A DNA stretch of 22,973 bases, from IMG/VR virus record IMGVR_UViG_3300008963_000036, positions 1 to 22,973 of that record. One strand, 5' to 3'. Origin of the DNA: a virus. Shown here piece by piece: positions 1-6,991 of the stretch (the first letter of the stretch is position 1; each line of letters begins with the position of its first letter). The notes under the pieces are model-generated. The model was not told where the DNA came from. It ran no database searches and saw nothing but the letters and a program-made list of their open reading frames with translations. Both the position numbers and the translations under genes were made by a program.

Positions 1-1191
1 ATCTAATTCTATACCTATGAAGTTAAAATCTTCTAATTTTGCTGCTTTACCTGTCGAACCAGAACCCATAAATGGATCAAGAACAGTTCCATTTTTAGGT
101 GTCACCATACGAACTAAATATCGCATAAGATCAGTAGGTTTTACCGTTGGATGATTATTTTTGGAAGGGATGAAAGGTCTATTTGCTCTTTCAGGAACCG
201 CAGCACCTTCATTTTTCCATTCTTTATCAGGAAGATTATCAAGACCCTCATTTCGATCTTTCTTGGAAGTCTTAGCACAATAGAAGAAACGGGCGGCGGA
301 ACCATCATCACCAAGACCACCTGCATTTGCCACCAAAACATCACCAGAAAAGTCGCCATATTTATGACCAAAATTATTTTTAGTCTTACCACCACTAGAT
401 TTTGATTGTGGAAATAACTTCGTCACTTCTTCACTACCGTCATGAATCAGATTAGCGGGGAAACGACCAACAGGTTGTTCTTGATTACCTGCTCCCAACC
501 CTTTCCCATATACTTCATTATCATCACGCTTTATAAAAGGACGTGTCACATTTTCTTCACTTGTAATCCTACTTTCATCAATATTGATTCCACCTGTTCC
601 ATACTTCAAGACATTGGCGGCAACAGTCTTTTCAGACAATGGTTTTCTTGCAACCGTTATAGGTTCTAATGCTGGTTTGAGTGCAGTTCCCCAACCATCC
701 CATTGTTTTGCTTCGTCTGTGGCGGGAGCAGTGACTTCTGACTTTGCAGACCCGTTCGCCAAACCCTTACCATAAATCTCATTGTTTCCTGTCTCTCCAT
801 CTCTATATCCCGGTAATCCAATCTTTGTTCCGATTACCTTACGTTCAGCACCAGCAGATTTATCAATCGCCTTACTGATATTCTGCGATTTCGGAAACCC
901 ACTTCCATACACCCATGCAATCATATCACGAATTTCAAAACCACCATCTTCAATAGCAACTGCCATACGATGTTGTGTCCGAGTGCCAGCAAACGCCAAC
1001 AAGTGACCACCCGGTTTCAAAACCCGTAAACATTCTTCCCAAACGTCTTGACTAGGAACAGATTTATCCCATGCTTTCCCCATAAATGAAAGACCATATG
1101 GAGGATCAGTGACAATACTATCCACACTATTGTCAGGTAGTTCTTTCAGACGATCTAAGCAATCGCCCAACATAAAATTCACTTCACTCAT
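1..1191 (-). CDS. DNA methyltransferase, beta class (N6-adenine type), 3' end cut by window edge
   Basis: Reading leftward from ATG at 1191, 397 codons are open with no stop before the edge, so the C-terminus is missing. Motif IV DPPY is at residues 29-32 (VTDPPYGLSFMGKAW), followed by KPGGHLLAFAG and, about 340 residues later, the SAM-binding motif I DPFMGSGSTG (372-381) and FIGIEL. The order IV then I defines the beta class (N6_N4_Mtase family); DPPY favours adenine-N6 methylation. The long interval between the motifs probably holds the target-recognition region. The start lies 2 nt beyond the primase stop, so the two genes are co-transcribed. In a phage this enzyme would mark its own DNA against host restriction; no restriction partner is visible. 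The class is firm, the target sequence unknown. Confidence 0.9.
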   Translation of the reverse strand, partial: MSEVNFMLGDCLDRLKELPDNSVDSIVTDPPYGLSFMGKAWDKSVPSQDVWEECLRVLKPGGHLLAFAGTRTQHRMAVAIEDGGFEIRDMIAWVYGSGFPKSQNISKAIDKSAGAERKVIGTKIGLPGYRDGETGNNEIYGKGLANGSAKSEVTAPATDEAKQWDGWGTALKPALEPITVARKPLSEKTVAANVLKYGTGGINIDESRITSEENVTRPFIKRDDNEVYGKGLGAGNQEQPVGRFPANLIHDGSEEVTKLFPQSKSSGGKTKNNFGHKYGDFSGDVLVANAGGLGDDGSAARFFYCAKTSKKDRNEGLDNLPDKEWKNEGAAVPERANRPFIPSKNNHPTVKPTDLMRYLVRMVTPKNGTVLDPFMGSGSTGKAAKLEDFNFIGIELD

Positions 1192-1193
1192 TT

Positions 1194-2210
1194 TCACCTC
1201 TTTTTCCATTTAGTAAATTTCAGACTTGCATCAAGACCTTTGAAAGAATTGTCGTATATAATCTTTTCAATGTCTTTAACACCAGAAAGCACCATATCAT
1301 TAATATCTTTTTGTTCTATATATGAGGGCCATATACATACTTTATAACCTTGCTTAATCGCTTTTTGCATTCTCTTATGTATTTCGACATTTCTTGGTTC
1401 GTTATCGAAAACTAAAATACCATTATCAGCATTACGCAATCCATTCATGTTACCATCCGCACCCGCCATTGCGACACAGTTATTTAGAAATAAACTATCA
1501 ATACCACCTTCAACAACGAGATAAGGTTTTTCGAAATCTACTTTATCCAACCCAAATATTTTTGGTTTGTCTTCATGAAACATGATGGTGATATATCTAA
1601 TTCCATTAGGATCAAACCCCCTTGCAGAAACACCAAAAATCTTTCCATTCTCATCAAGAAATGGTAAAATCAATCTAGGTTCGTCTTTTTTGAAACCTTC
1701 AAACTTATTAGGCAAAATAGTGTTGATCCAAGTTTTGAACTTAGGAGCATAGAACAACCTATAATGTTGATCGGGAGGTATTCTGCGATTTTGTATATAT
1801 TTCTTAACGGGATGATCATGCTTTAATTGACTAATTTTTTTGATCTTTTTTAGAGGATGACTTTCAAAAACAGGTTTGATTGTTTTGTATTCTGCATCCA
1901 CAGGCATTTCTTCTTTTTTCTTACCCTTACTCAAAAACTTTTCAGCAAGGTAATCTTTGTATACTTCGGGATCAATGATTTTAAGAAATCCCATCAAAGG
2001 GTGACTTTCTCCACAGTTATGGCAATAATATACAAATGATTGATTCTTGCTTTCAAGCAACCAACCTCTTGCTTTCGTTTTTGATGTTTGTGAATCGCCA
2101 CATAAAGGACACCTGAAATTTATCCTATATGGGTTTTTGTGTGTGATTTTAAACCTTTCGAGGCGGTTTGAAACCAACATAATATGTTGCAAGTCTACAT
2201 AATCTACCAT
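1194..2210 (-). CDS. 61: DNA primase, T4 gp61-like
   Basis: The 338-residue protein matches T4 gp61 in size. An N-terminal zinc ribbon has Cys34-x2-Cys37 (CPLCGD) and Cys63-x2-Cys66 (CHNCGE). A C-terminal TOPRIM-type catalytic domain shows VEGGIDSLF at 233-241 and FDNEPRN at 268-274, the latter typical of gp61. It makes RNA primers for lagging-strand synthesis together with the gp41 helicase, which is encoded at 18862-20301. The ATG at 2210 has an AGAGAG-like ribosome site. Just upstream is an exact sigma-70 consensus promoter (2244-2272), and the DNA methyltransferase follows 2 nt after the stop, giving a two-gene unit. In T4 the primase gene lies close to 41; here lysis and virion genes separate them. 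Confidence 0.95.
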   Translation of the reverse strand: MVDYVDLQHIMLVSNRLERFKITHKNPYRINFRCPLCGDSQTSKTKARGWLLESKNQSFVYYCHNCGESHPLMGFLKIIDPEVYKDYLAEKFLSKGKKKEEMPVDAEYKTIKPVFESHPLKKIKKISQLKHDHPVKKYIQNRRIPPDQHYRLFYAPKFKTWINTILPNKFEGFKKDEPRLILPFLDENGKIFGVSARGFDPNGIRYITIMFHEDKPKIFGLDKVDFEKPYLVVEGGIDSLFLNNCVAMAGADGNMNGLRNADNGILVFDNEPRNVEIHKRMQKAIKQGYKVCIWPSYIEQKDINDMVLSGVKDIEKIIYDNSFKGLDASLKFTKWKKR

Positions 2211-2243
2211 TTTTCTCTCTTATTTTATAGATATACAAAAGAG

Positions 2244-2272
2244 ATTATAGCACTATGAGTCTAGGTTGTCAA
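2244..2272 (-). promoter_or_regulatory. Sigma-70 consensus promoter for primase/methyltransferase
   Basis: On the minus strand TTGACA (2272-2267) and TATAAT (2249-2244) are separated by exactly 17 nt, a perfect match to the bacterial housekeeping consensus. It overlaps the stop codon of the 2269-2736 gene and lies about 35 nt before the primase ATG. I infer early transcription by unmodified host RNA polymerase. Confidence 0.85.
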
Positions 2273-2736
2273 CTAGGAAATAAAACGTTCCAAGGAAAAA
2301 CAGACAGCACAAAAATTAAAATTGCGGCGATGCCCATAGCATACCACTTCCAGTTTTCCAATTTTGTTATTCTTTGATCTTGCTTGTCAAGTTTGTCATT
2401 AAATGAAGTGCTCATATCATCAATTTTAGTCATAAGTTCTTTGTGTCTTTCTTCTCTATGCTTTTCAGACACTTCTTTAAGATCATCAAGTCTCTTATTC
2501 AAGTCTTTATGAAACTCCATTTCATCTTTATTATGCTGAACAAATTTCTTTTCTAGTATTTCTACTCTTTTTTCGTTGTTTTTAAGCATTGCTTCTTGCA
2601 CTGCCAAATTTTTAAGTATATCTGACATTTGCCCAGCGACCTTATCGAATTTAACAAACACTTCTTCTATTTGCTTAATATCTTTTTTAACCAAAGCAAT
2701 ATCAGTAACAATGCTATTTATATCATCATCTGACAT
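2269..2736 (-). CDS. Coiled-coil protein with C-terminal membrane anchor (possible lysis accessory or holin)
   Basis: The 155 residues are mostly charged heptad-like helix (about 10-128), then one hydrophobic segment near 130-150 (WYAMGIAAILIFVLSVFPW) and a very short tail. There is no signal peptide. This layout, a soluble coiled coil followed by a C-terminal anchor, resembles haemolysin XhlA-type proteins. It follows the endolysin and spanin genes, and the endolysin needs a membrane exit route, so a holin or holin-partner role is possible. One transmembrane segment is not decisive, and a membrane tether for another phage process is equally allowed. The ATG has a strong AAAAGGAG site, and a late-promoter motif (2773-2780) lies directly upstream. 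Confidence 0.75.
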   Translation of the reverse strand: MSDDDINSIVTDIALVKKDIKQIEEVFVKFDKVAGQMSDILKNLAVQEAMLKNNEKRVEILEKKFVQHNKDEMEFHKDLNKRLDDLKEVSEKHREERHKELMTKIDDMSTSFNDKLDKQDQRITKLENWKWYAMGIAAILIFVLSVFPWNVLFPS

Positions 2737-2772
2737 TCGTTTCTCCTTTTAATTAAGCAATTTGTTTAATTG

Positions 2773-2780
2773 TATTTATT
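2773..2780 (-). promoter_or_regulatory. T4-type late promoter motif AATAAATA
   Basis: AATAAATA on the minus strand fits NATAAATA, the T4/cyanophage late -10 element. It overlaps the stop of the o-spanin gene and lies about 37 nt before the ATG at 2736. Confidence 0.5.
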
Positions 2781-3147
2781 ATTCGTAAGATTTTTCATAT
2801 ATAGCAACGACACTTTGATATTGCTGTATCGTTGATCTAACATCATTCAAGTTCAATGCAAGATTTTCATAATCATCGCCACTCAAACCAAAAATTACGG
2901 GGTTTTGGTTTGAATTCTCCATTTCTTCAAAAACTTCTTGATAGTTTTCTTCTGTAATTATAATCCATTCGACGTTTCTAAGTTCCAACTGATCCACAGT
3001 AGGAACAATAGGTGCAGGTTTTTCAACGGGAACCTCTCTAACTTCTACAATAGGTTCTTGTTCAGGAACGTCAACGGTAGAACAAGCACTAACGGCCAAC
3101 AAGACTGTCAAACAACCAAGGACATTCATTGTTAAATTTTTGCCCAT
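2779..3147 (-). CDS. o-spanin-like outer-membrane lipoprotein (Rz1 type)
   Basis: The product has a short basic N-terminus, a hydrophobic stretch and a lipobox LAVSAC (Cys22 from this start), then a Pro/Glu/Val-rich segment (VPEQEP, VPVEKPAPIVP) typical of Rz1 proteins, and a longer acidic C-terminal part. The frame opens at 3165 with three in-frame ATGs. I prefer the third (3147) because AAAGGA lies about 9 nt upstream and it gives a standard signal peptide; the ATG at 3165 has no visible ribosome site. The gene begins inside the i-spanin gene in another frame, the classic overlapping Rz/Rz1 arrangement. The pair should bridge the envelope and disrupt the outer membrane at lysis, which implies a Gram-negative host. 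Confidence 0.82.
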   Translation of the reverse strand: MGKNLTMNVLGCLTVLLAVSACSTVDVPEQEPIVEVREVPVEKPAPIVPTVDQLELRNVEWIIITEENYQEVFEEMENSNQNPVIFGLSGDDYENLALNLNDVRSTIQQYQSVVAIYEKSYE

Positions 3148-3574
3148 TTTCTGCATTCCTTTCATTATCTGTTAATGGCGCACCAGAAAGAAGTTCAAAA
3201 CATCTTAATGCTTCATCTGATGCATTGTTAATAATTCTTTCAACTAACTCTGGTCTTGCCTCTGCCAAAGCACTTATATCGTGATCACTTAGTCTGTCTC
3301 TCAGTCTAGAATTTTGTTGACGTATTTCGTCTAACTGTCTTTGCGCAACTTCATATTGCTCTCTAATCTGCCTAGCATTATCTTGTAAATATGTAATAGT
3401 TTCATTGGCGCTTTCAATAGCACCCTCTAATTCTATCTGATTGCTTTTCAAAGTTGCATTGTTTTCAGTTAGTTGCATAATAGTATTTTGGGTGGTGGTG
3501 TAATAATAATAAGCACCACCACCTATAACTGAAAATAATGATATTATTCCAATGATAAAGTAAACTTTAAGCAT
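3089..3574 (-). CDS. i-spanin-like inner-membrane protein (Rz type)
   Basis: The 161-residue protein has one N-terminal transmembrane segment (about residues 4-24, FIIGIISLFSVIGGGAYYYY) and a long periplasmic coiled coil (about 30-100, rich in Gln/Glu/Arg). Its C-terminal region has Cys125 and Cys151 (ALRCFELLSGAP and NNECPWLF), which could form a disulfide. This is the i-spanin layout, and the o-spanin gene starts inside its 3' end. The ATG at 3574 lacks a clear Shine-Dalgarno and lies 8 nt after the stop of the acidic protein, suggesting translational coupling. Topology and overlap support the call strongly; sequence identity to a named Rz was not tested. Confidence 0.82.
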   Translation of the reverse strand: MLKVYFIIGIISLFSVIGGGAYYYYTTTQNTIMQLTENNATLKSNQIELEGAIESANETITYLQDNARQIREQYEVAQRQLDEIRQQNSRLRDRLSDHDISALAEARPELVERIINNASDEALRCFELLSGAPLTDNERNAENGQKFNNECPWLFDSLVGR

Positions 3575-3582
3575 TATTCAAA

Positions 3583-3774
3583 TTAGTCATCGTCGTCTTC
3601 GTCGTCATCATCTTCCATTTCTTCATCATCGTCATCGTCTTCATCATTCATTTCTTCTTCATCGGATGCTTCTAGTGCAAGACGGATACGTTCTTTAAGT
3701 TCTTCTTCAAGTGCCTCTTTTACAGAAAGAGGGTTTTTGTTGATTGTTTCTTGAATGATTTTTTCTACTGACAT
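3583..3774 (-). CDS. Small highly acidic protein, gp67-like prohead core candidate
   Basis: These 63 residues consist of a helical N-terminal part (IIQETINKNPLSVKEALEEE and a following RIRLALEA segment) and a C-terminal tail made almost entirely of Asp and Glu. T4 gp67 (PIP), an internal prohead core component cut into internal peptides, has the same plan: a short helix with repeated basic/aliphatic residues, then an acidic tail. Synteny does not help, because in T4 gene 67 lies by the head genes 68-21-22-23, whereas here it sits between endolysin and spanins. A low-complexity acidic tail is easily matched by chance. The ATG has AAAGGAG and its own late-promoter motif (3811-3818). Confidence 0.7.
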   Translation of the reverse strand: MSVEKIIQETINKNPLSVKEALEEELKERIRLALEASDEEEMNDEDDDDDEEMEDDDDEDDDD

Positions 3775-3810
3775 TTTATGTCTCCTTTATGTTGATTATT
3801 GCTATACACT

Positions 3811-3818
3811 TATTTATT
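3811..3818 (-). promoter_or_regulatory. T4-type late promoter motif AATAAATA
   Basis: The minus strand reads CTAATAAATAAG about 37 nt before the ATG at 3774, overlapping the end of the endolysin gene. It would drive the acidic protein and spanins late in infection. Confidence 0.5.
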
Positions 3819-4677
3819 AGCGAAATAATTTTGCGTATGTATTCGGACCCGCAATACCATCTGGTTTCAGACCATTAGCACGTTGGAAGTTTTTCAATGC
3901 AGCGGCAGTTCCAATACCAAAAATACCATCATCTTTGATACCCAATGCTTTTTGCAATTTACCAACTGCTGGACCTCTTGAACCTCTTTTCAAAATAGGC
4001 ATAGATGAATTTCTAGGCGATGGTGTTCTAGTAGGTGTAGGAACCTCTCCGCTCAATATATCTAATGCTCTTGCATATCTTGCTTTACGGTCATCTAATC
4101 CAATTTTCCCGCCATTAACTCTTTTAGACATTCCAACAATATCATTTCTATCAGCATATCTTTCTAGATTGTTTTTCTCCCAAAACCAACATGCTGATTC
4201 AAAGGCACCTTGTTTTGTTGACAAGTATTCAGCGGCATCTTCTGCACTCATACCTACATCGTTTCCAAATGCAGTGTAGTTGCTACGACCTGTAAGTTGT
4301 TTGATACCACGTCCACGAAACCTCCAACCATCACCATCTTCCACATTACCTAATGCACCACGTCTTGAACGATTTTTGTCCATGTATACATAGTTAGCAA
4401 TCTTTTCAGGTTGTCTATGATACTCTTGCGCATGTGATTTTGATTTGAAATATCTTTTTCCAAAAACACGATATAGTGCATCTGCGGAATAATTCAAGTT
4501 TTCTTCCAATCTAGTAAAATCAGCGGATTCATGTGCACATTGTGCCATAAAACCTGCGATTCTGTTTGGAGTGTTTATTTCATATTTTGCAAACATCTTC
4601 AATGCGATTTCATACCATTCTTCTGGTTCACGGTTTGTTGGTATCATCGCTCTAAACTGGTCTAATGTTATTTGCAT
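3817..4677 (-). CDS. Endolysin: GH19-type muramidase/chitinase fold with C-terminal peptidoglycan-binding domain
   Basis: Residues 1-210 carry the glycoside hydrolase 19 signature: CAHES with presumed catalytic Glu50, the ENLNYSA segment, and FRGRGIKQLTGRSNY (120-134). A Pro/Thr/Ser-rich linker (about 211-226) leads to a PG_binding_1 domain (about 228-286; LKRGSRGPAVGKLQKAL, DGIFGIGT and KPDGIAGPNTYAKL repeats). It should cut the glycan backbone of host peptidoglycan. There is no signal peptide or SAR segment, so release needs a holin. The ATG has TAGGAGAT, which lies inside the 3' end of the upstream gene. The nearby spanins make this a lysis region. Confidence 0.93.
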   Translation of the reverse strand: MQITLDQFRAMIPTNREPEEWYEIALKMFAKYEINTPNRIAGFMAQCAHESADFTRLEENLNYSADALYRVFGKRYFKSKSHAQEYHRQPEKIANYVYMDKNRSRRGALGNVEDGDGWRFRGRGIKQLTGRSNYTAFGNDVGMSAEDAAEYLSTKQGAFESACWFWEKNNLERYADRNDIVGMSKRVNGGKIGLDDRKARYARALDILSGEVPTPTRTPSPRNSSMPILKRGSRGPAVGKLQKALGIKDDGIFGIGTAAALKNFQRANGLKPDGIAGPNTYAKLFR

Positions 4678-4678
4678 T

Positions 4679-5242
4679 TTAATCTCCTAAAATATCTCTT
4701 AGTTTTTTGCCTTTGTTTTTCTTATTTTTTCTTTTATAACGTCTCATTTGTGCAGGCGTCACACCCGGTTCGCCATCGGGACCAACTCCCAAACCAGCAA
4801 TTTTTCCCGATCCAACATTCATTGTTGGAGTCTCTAAAAAGTCGTTTTTTGTATTGACAAAATTGTTTTCAGTGATATAATCCATGTATGGCATAAGGGA
4901 TATTATTGATTCGTTAAGCTGTTCTGATTCAATTATTTCTTCTGTTAGCATTGATTCATCAGTAAAATATTTCCATTCTTTAATTAACCATAAAGCAGCA
5001 GCATAAGATGCAATTCTACTTTTGCCGCCGGGAACTTTTTCAAGTAATTTTTTCAATTTTAGAACAAGTAAATCAAATTTTCCAAATGCATTTCTCATTT
5101 GTTTTGATCTACTACGTTCTCTTTTATTGATTAAAATATTTCCACGTTCATCAATTATACCAAGATCATATGCCTCCCACTCATCAAAGGGTGTGGCAAG
5201 TCTTCTGATAAATTGATATACTAAAAATAGGTCAACGACCAT
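4679..5242 (-). CDS. Conserved protein of T4-like marine phages, probable virion-related
   Basis: The 187-residue protein has a conserved N-terminal part (residues 1-95: LVYQFIRRLATPFDEWEAY, LGIIDERGNIL, KVPGGKSRIASYAAALWLI). An acidic middle follows (LTEEIIESEQLNESI), then a Gly/Pro-rich stretch (MNVGSGKIAGLGVGPDGEPG) and a very basic tail (RRYKRKNKKNKGKK). I recall similar N-terminal blocks in many T4-like cyanophages, with no assigned function. The basic tail could contact DNA. LNE and FLE segments resemble the prohead-protease-like sites of its neighbours. The ATG has AAGGACG. The gene lies between the modular virion-type genes and the endolysin, whose ribosome site overlaps its stop. Confidence 0.8.
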   Translation of the reverse strand: MVVDLFLVYQFIRRLATPFDEWEAYDLGIIDERGNILINKRERSRSKQMRNAFGKFDLLVLKLKKLLEKVPGGKSRIASYAAALWLIKEWKYFTDESMLTEEIIESEQLNESIISLMPYMDYITENNFVNTKNDFLETPTMNVGSGKIAGLGVGPDGEPGVTPAQMRRYKRKNKKNKGKKLRDILGD

Positions 5243-5266
5243 TATTACGTCCTTACTTGTTAGGTT

Positions 5267-6208
5267 TTAATCTATACTTTCGCCCATGTCATCCATTTTA
5301 GCGACATAAACTTTTTTTCCCTTTTCACCAATTACGCCATAATCATCATTTTTTTCAAGAAACTTATTTGCTTCTCTTTCACTATTGAATACTTTGTAGT
5401 CTTTGAATGTTCTGCCGTTGAATTTTACTGACTCATTGTATGCAGGTTTTACTGCCAATACGCCCATTTTTGATTTTGGAACCTTCAATTCTTTTGCTGC
5501 ATACATCTTGGCACCATAAAGGTCTTTGGCATCATTTTTTGTTATTTCAAGTTTCTTTCCATTATACATAGCAATCCAACCATCTGCTTCATCAAGTTGA
5601 ACATCTTCACTAAGTGCTTTCAATTCATCTGGTGCATACTTCATCATTTTACCGTCTTCACGCTTCACAGTGTAGTATTTTCCCTTTTCTTTAGGGTCTA
5701 CTTTTACAACTTCACCTTCCATGCCACTCTTAATGCATTCTACTTCATCACCAACTTCGAAGTGTGACTCTTGAAGATCGTAATCTTCTTTCATCATTGC
5801 AATCTTTTTGCCTTTTGGTGTAAGATTATAGTAATAGGTATCCTGTTCTGGTGAAATGATACCTTTTTGAAGTTCTATATCTTTCACATAACCCATTCTC
5901 TTTAGTTTTTCGATAACTTTTTTATACTTTGGGTCCGCCGCTCCACCAAAACCTAATGCAGATTTAAGTGCTTGCTTTTCCATAGCACTGAGGTTTTTTT
6001 CTTCATCAATTCGCTCTACATCTTCTTTTTTCATTGCCTTGGTGATTGCTTTACGTTTTGTGTGTAGATATTTGTCTTCATCATCTACTTCACCATCATT
6101 ATCAATGTCTTGATCTTTTCTTTTTGCAAACTTTTTCATAACAGCATCTTTGTTAACTTTGTCAAGTTTTTCGCTGATAATCTTTTGTAGAATATCTTCT
6201 ATAGACAT
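5267..6208 (-). CDS. Modular virion-type protein with EF-hand-like loop, winged-helix-like and SH3-like parts
   Basis: The 313 residues divide into apparent modules. Residues 34-45 form a canonical 12-residue EF-hand/dockerin loop (DIDNDGEVDDED), followed by KYLHTKRKAITKAMKK. Residues 72-140 look like a winged helix (ADPKYKKVIEKLKRMGYV). Residues 150-198 look like an SH3/KOW barrel (VGDEVECIKSGMEGEVVKV, YTVKREDGKMMKYAPDEL). Residues 208-258 and 260-313 are further small domains. The joints carry LQE/S (145-148), LSE/D (199-202) and LDE/A (205-208), which fit the T4 prohead-protease pattern [LI]-x-E. I recall these modules from cyanophage structural proteins. AAAGGAGAT and a perfect late promoter (6262-6269) precede the start. 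A capsid-internal or head role is inference. Confidence 0.85.
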   Translation of the reverse strand: MSIEDILQKIISEKLDKVNKDAVMKKFAKRKDQDIDNDGEVDDEDKYLHTKRKAITKAMKKEDVERIDEEKNLSAMEKQALKSALGFGGAADPKYKKVIEKLKRMGYVKDIELQKGIISPEQDTYYYNLTPKGKKIAMMKEDYDLQESHFEVGDEVECIKSGMEGEVVKVDPKEKGKYYTVKREDGKMMKYAPDELKALSEDVQLDEADGWIAMYNGKKLEITKNDAKDLYGAKMYAAKELKVPKSKMGVLAVKPAYNESVKFNGRTFKDYKVFNSEREANKFLEKNDDYGVIGEKGKKVYVAKMDDMGESID

Positions 6209-6583
6209 TTATATCTCCTTTAGTTTTATCTTTATTTTTTCGTCAGAATTTATGTCATCAGTATTTATAACCGTTCCGTTGTATTCTATTTTTTCGGGTA
6301 AATAATTAAGAAATTCTACGAATGGTTTTACCAGACCGTGATATTCTTCTAATTTCATAAAAAGCATGTTAGTAGCATTTGGTCCAAAACAGTTATAGAT
6401 AATGATGATGTGATTAAGAATTAACCTTTCTTTCAAGTCACCACACTGTATGTATCTGTTCAATAATTTTCTAATGTATTGAAACCTTTTCAAATCTTCT
6501 TCGAATTCTGTTTCATCATGGCAATGAGGATTGTCATAACTCTTTGCAGCATATAAAAGAAAGGTTGATTCATCTAATTTCAT
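6209..6583 (-). CDS. Conserved hypothetical protein of T4-like marine phages
   Basis: The 124-residue, largely helical protein has segments such as FLLYAAKSYDNPHCHDETEF, EEDLKRFQYIRKLLNRYI, LKERLILNHIIIIYNCFG and VKPFVEFLNYLPEKI. I recall a family with the same order of blocks (LNRY..., ERLILNH..., FLNxxPE) in T4-like cyanophages, catalogued only as a domain of unknown function. No catalytic motif, signal peptide or membrane span is visible. Its stop directly precedes the next gene's ATG, and the late promoter for that gene lies inside this gene's 3' end. The start at 6583 has GTAGGTAA. Confidence 0.8.
   Translation of the reverse strand: MKLDESTFLLYAAKSYDNPHCHDETEFEEDLKRFQYIRKLLNRYIQCGDLKERLILNHIIIIYNCFGPNATNMLFMKLEEYHGLVKPFVEFLNYLPEKIEYNGTVINTDDINSDEKIKIKLKEI
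6262..6269 (-). promoter_or_regulatory. T4-type late promoter TATAAATA
   Basis: This is an exact TATAAATA on the minus strand, about 54 nt before the ATG at 6208 and inside the 3' end of the 6209-6583 gene. It is a perfect match to the T4 late consensus in a position that serves the modular protein gene. Confidence 0.7.
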
Positions 6584-6593
6584 TATATATTAC

Positions 6594-6935
6594 CTACTTT
6601 TGTCTTGCTTTTTCTCGTTCACGTTGTTTTTTATCTCTCTCACGCTGCTTTCTGCGTTGTTCTGCGCCACGCTCTTTTTGTATCTTTTCTCTTGCTTTCT
6701 TTAGTCTTTCACGGTCTTTTTTTTGTTTTTCCATTGCCTTTGCTCTTTTTTCAGCAGCATCAGCACGACCAGATGTAGACATTCTTTTTGCCGCTTTTTT
6801 GGCACCTTTAAATGCCAGTTTAGCAGCACCCTTTGCAAGAGAATCTACAAACTCATTCACATCTTCTTTTTCTTCTACCCTATTTTGAAGAAAATCATTA
6901 ATTTTTTCGTCAACACTTTCTTTCATGTAGTCCAT
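6594..6935 (-). CDS. Small, extremely basic coiled-coil protein, possible DNA-associated head protein
   Basis: In this 113-residue protein residues 1-35 are acidic (VDEKINDFLQNRVEEKEDVN). Residues 36-52 are Ala/Lys-rich (LAKGAAKLAFKGAKKAAKR). The rest is almost pure Lys/Arg/Glu/Gln helix (EKQKKDRERLKKAREKIQKE and on to the end). The strong positive charge suggests DNA or RNA contact, for instance condensing packaged DNA, but a scaffold-like coiled coil is also possible. It has no CTS-type N-terminus. The start has GGGAGAT, and a long hairpin (6959-6984) separates it from the gene before. Confidence 0.75.
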   Translation of the reverse strand: MDYMKESVDEKINDFLQNRVEEKEDVNEFVDSLAKGAAKLAFKGAKKAAKRMSTSGRADAAEKRAKAMEKQKKDRERLKKAREKIQKERGAEQRRKQRERDKKQREREKARQK

Positions 6936-6958
6936 TGAAATATCTCCCGTTATAAGCG

Positions 6959-6984
6959 AAATGAGGGGGATTGTCCCCTCATTT
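6959..6984 (-). terminator. Hairpin, probable (partly bidirectional) terminator
   Basis: AAATGAGGGG (6959-6968) and CCCCTCATTT (6975-6984) form a 10-bp stem with a 6-nt loop, between the 6992-7288 stop and the 6935 start. Leftward transcripts get only a short U run (TTTCGC) after the stem; the other direction would get a longer one. Efficiency for the minus-strand genes is uncertain. Confidence 0.6.
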
Positions 6985-6991
6985 TTAATTG

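Noticed and set aside
151-1006. Plus-strand ORFs and a minus-strand 84-codon ORF at 141-395
   Set aside because: They lie in other frames of the DNA methyltransferase, which has DPPY and DPFMGSGSTG motifs in one continuous frame. Their translations are low-complexity and lack ribosome sites.
1-1191. Restriction-modification system
   Set aside because: Only the methyltransferase is visible. The neighbour is a primase, and no restriction endonuclease gene is in the window.
3935-4279. Plus-strand 114-codon ORF
   Set aside because: It is antisense to the endolysin GH19/PGB domains and has no ribosome site or coding-like features.
6544-6938. Plus-strand Ser/Phe/Cys-rich ORFs
   Set aside because: They are antisense shadows of the Lys/Arg-rich 113-residue gene; the composition is the expected complement.
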